From assembly GCF_007829035.1 (NCBI RefSeq), contig NZ_VIVQ01000001.1:1984001-2048000 (forward strand): a DNA stretch of 64,000 nt, given 5' to 3'. Under the pieces are notes generated by a model. The model saw only the letters and a list, made by a program, of their open reading frames with translations. It was not told the DNA's origin and did not search any database. Source of the DNA: Rudaeicoccus suwonensis. Its GTDB lineage: Bacteria > Actinomycetota > Actinomycetes > Actinomycetales > Dermatophilaceae. The translations under genes were made by a program, and so were the position numbers. Below are positions 63,794-64,000 of this stretch, piece after piece (the first letter of the stretch is position 1; every line of letters starts with the position of its first letter).

Positions 63794-64000
63794 CCGGGCA
63801 GACGCCCCGGTCGGGGAACGACACCGCAGTCAACCTCGGGCTCGGAGCAGTCGCCGCGATCGGCGTACTCGCCGGTCTGTTGCGGATCGCGGGCGCAATC
63901 GCGGCATGGGTCGGTGACACCAAGCAGCCTGCCGGGAACATCGGGGCCGGGCTCGGGGTACTCACCCACCCGACCCAGCCCTCAGTTGCCTTGCGGGCTC
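63790..64000 (+). CDS. Probable VirD4/TraG-type coupling protein, N-terminal fragment
   Basis: The first 70 residues from ATG 63790; the rest runs off the window. A hydrophobic segment (LGLGAVAAIGVLAGLLRI, then AGAIAAWVG) is followed by GLGVLTHPTQPSVALRA, like the start of actinobacterial type IV coupling proteins, where HPT or DPT precedes the ATPase. No Walker motif is in view, so the call depends on position after VirB4 and on this start. Confidence 0.55.
   Translation, partial: MTGQTPRSGNDTAVNLGLGAVAAIGVLAGLLRIAGAIAAWVGDTKQPAGNIGAGLGVLTHPTQPSVALRA

Larger units (their letters stand above)
33689..64000. mobile_element. Integrative and conjugative element, left end and most of the transfer region
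   Basis: From the break in the ABC ATPase gene to the window edge the genes are those of an actinobacterial ICE with a type IV secretion system: MobF relaxase, ArdC-like, prim-pol, DUF2637, ParB-like, TcpC-like, NlpC/P60, two pilin-size membrane proteins, VirB6-, SCO6880-, VirB4- and VirD4-like genes, plus two cargo blocks. Composition changes at the same point: GTATGCC/GGCATAC, common before 33.7 kb, nearly vanishes. No intact integrase lies in the window; it is expected near the unseen right end. Confidence 0.85.

Overview
High-GC actinobacterial DNA, most likely Micrococcales. The gene order trpD / ctaE-qcrCAB / ctaC-ctaD-ctaF / adoK / erpA-like / glycerate kinase matches the respiratory neighbourhood known from mycobacteria (Rv2192c-Rv2205c). 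The placement within Micrococcales is inference from composition and gene content; no rRNA or tRNA gene was seen.

Positions 1-33.69 kb are ordinary chromosome. The left third encodes the cytochrome bc1-aa3 respiratory branch: ctaE-qcrC-qcrA-qcrB on the plus strand and ctaC-ctaD-ctaF on the minus strand, facing each other across a 770-bp gene-free, repeat-packed gap. Then come aat, an adenosine-kinase-like PfkB kinase, ErpA, a glycerate kinase, an M50 peptidase, an aminoglycoside-phosphotransferase-fold protein, a nucleoside hydrolase / GST-like reductase / M20 peptidase operon, an ABC exporter with a divergent two-component system, malic enzyme, a CobU-like protein, gcvT, pepA, lpdA, sucB, a TIGR01777 epimerase and an ABC ATPase. 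Several of these genes carry a -10-like hexamer 6-7 nt before the start codon, suggesting leaderless mRNAs.

At about 33.69 kb the ABC ATPase gene is cut inside its Walker B / D-loop coding region (after LLLLDEP), and from there to the end of the window the DNA has the content of an integrative and conjugative element (ICE). The second end lies outside the window. The element carries two cargo blocks. Cargo 1 (33.7-41.2 kb) has an SDR, an F420-reductase-like NADP protein, two aldo/keto reductases, a zinc alcohol dehydrogenase, a Bcr/CflA-type MFS pump, an XRE/MmyB-like regulator and an AraC-type DNA-binding protein. Cargo 2 (46.0-49.4 kb) has an XRE-cupin regulator with a palindromic operator over its own promoter, a stand-alone PheRS B3/B4 (tRNA-editing fold) protein, a PaiB-like FMN protein, an EamA/RhtA-like exporter and a second, nearly identical AraC-type protein. 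Between them lie a catalytically defective resolvase-like protein, a small membrane protein and a 1200-residue MobF relaxase-helicase.

Positions 49.6-64 kb hold the maintenance and type IV secretion genes, all on the plus strand: ArdC-like protein, primase-polymerase, DUF2637 protein, ParB-like protein, a TcpC-like membrane protein, an NlpC/P60 hydrolase, two DUF6112-type small membrane proteins, a VirB6-like protein, an SCO6880-type protein, a VirB4 ATPase and the start of a probable VirD4-type coupling protein. A 9-10-bp motif (GMGYACCTG) recurs in the short gaps before or at the start of most of these genes. The most interesting candidate system is cargo 2, which reads like an amino-acid-analogue sensing, tRNA-proofreading and export cassette; that function is an inference.
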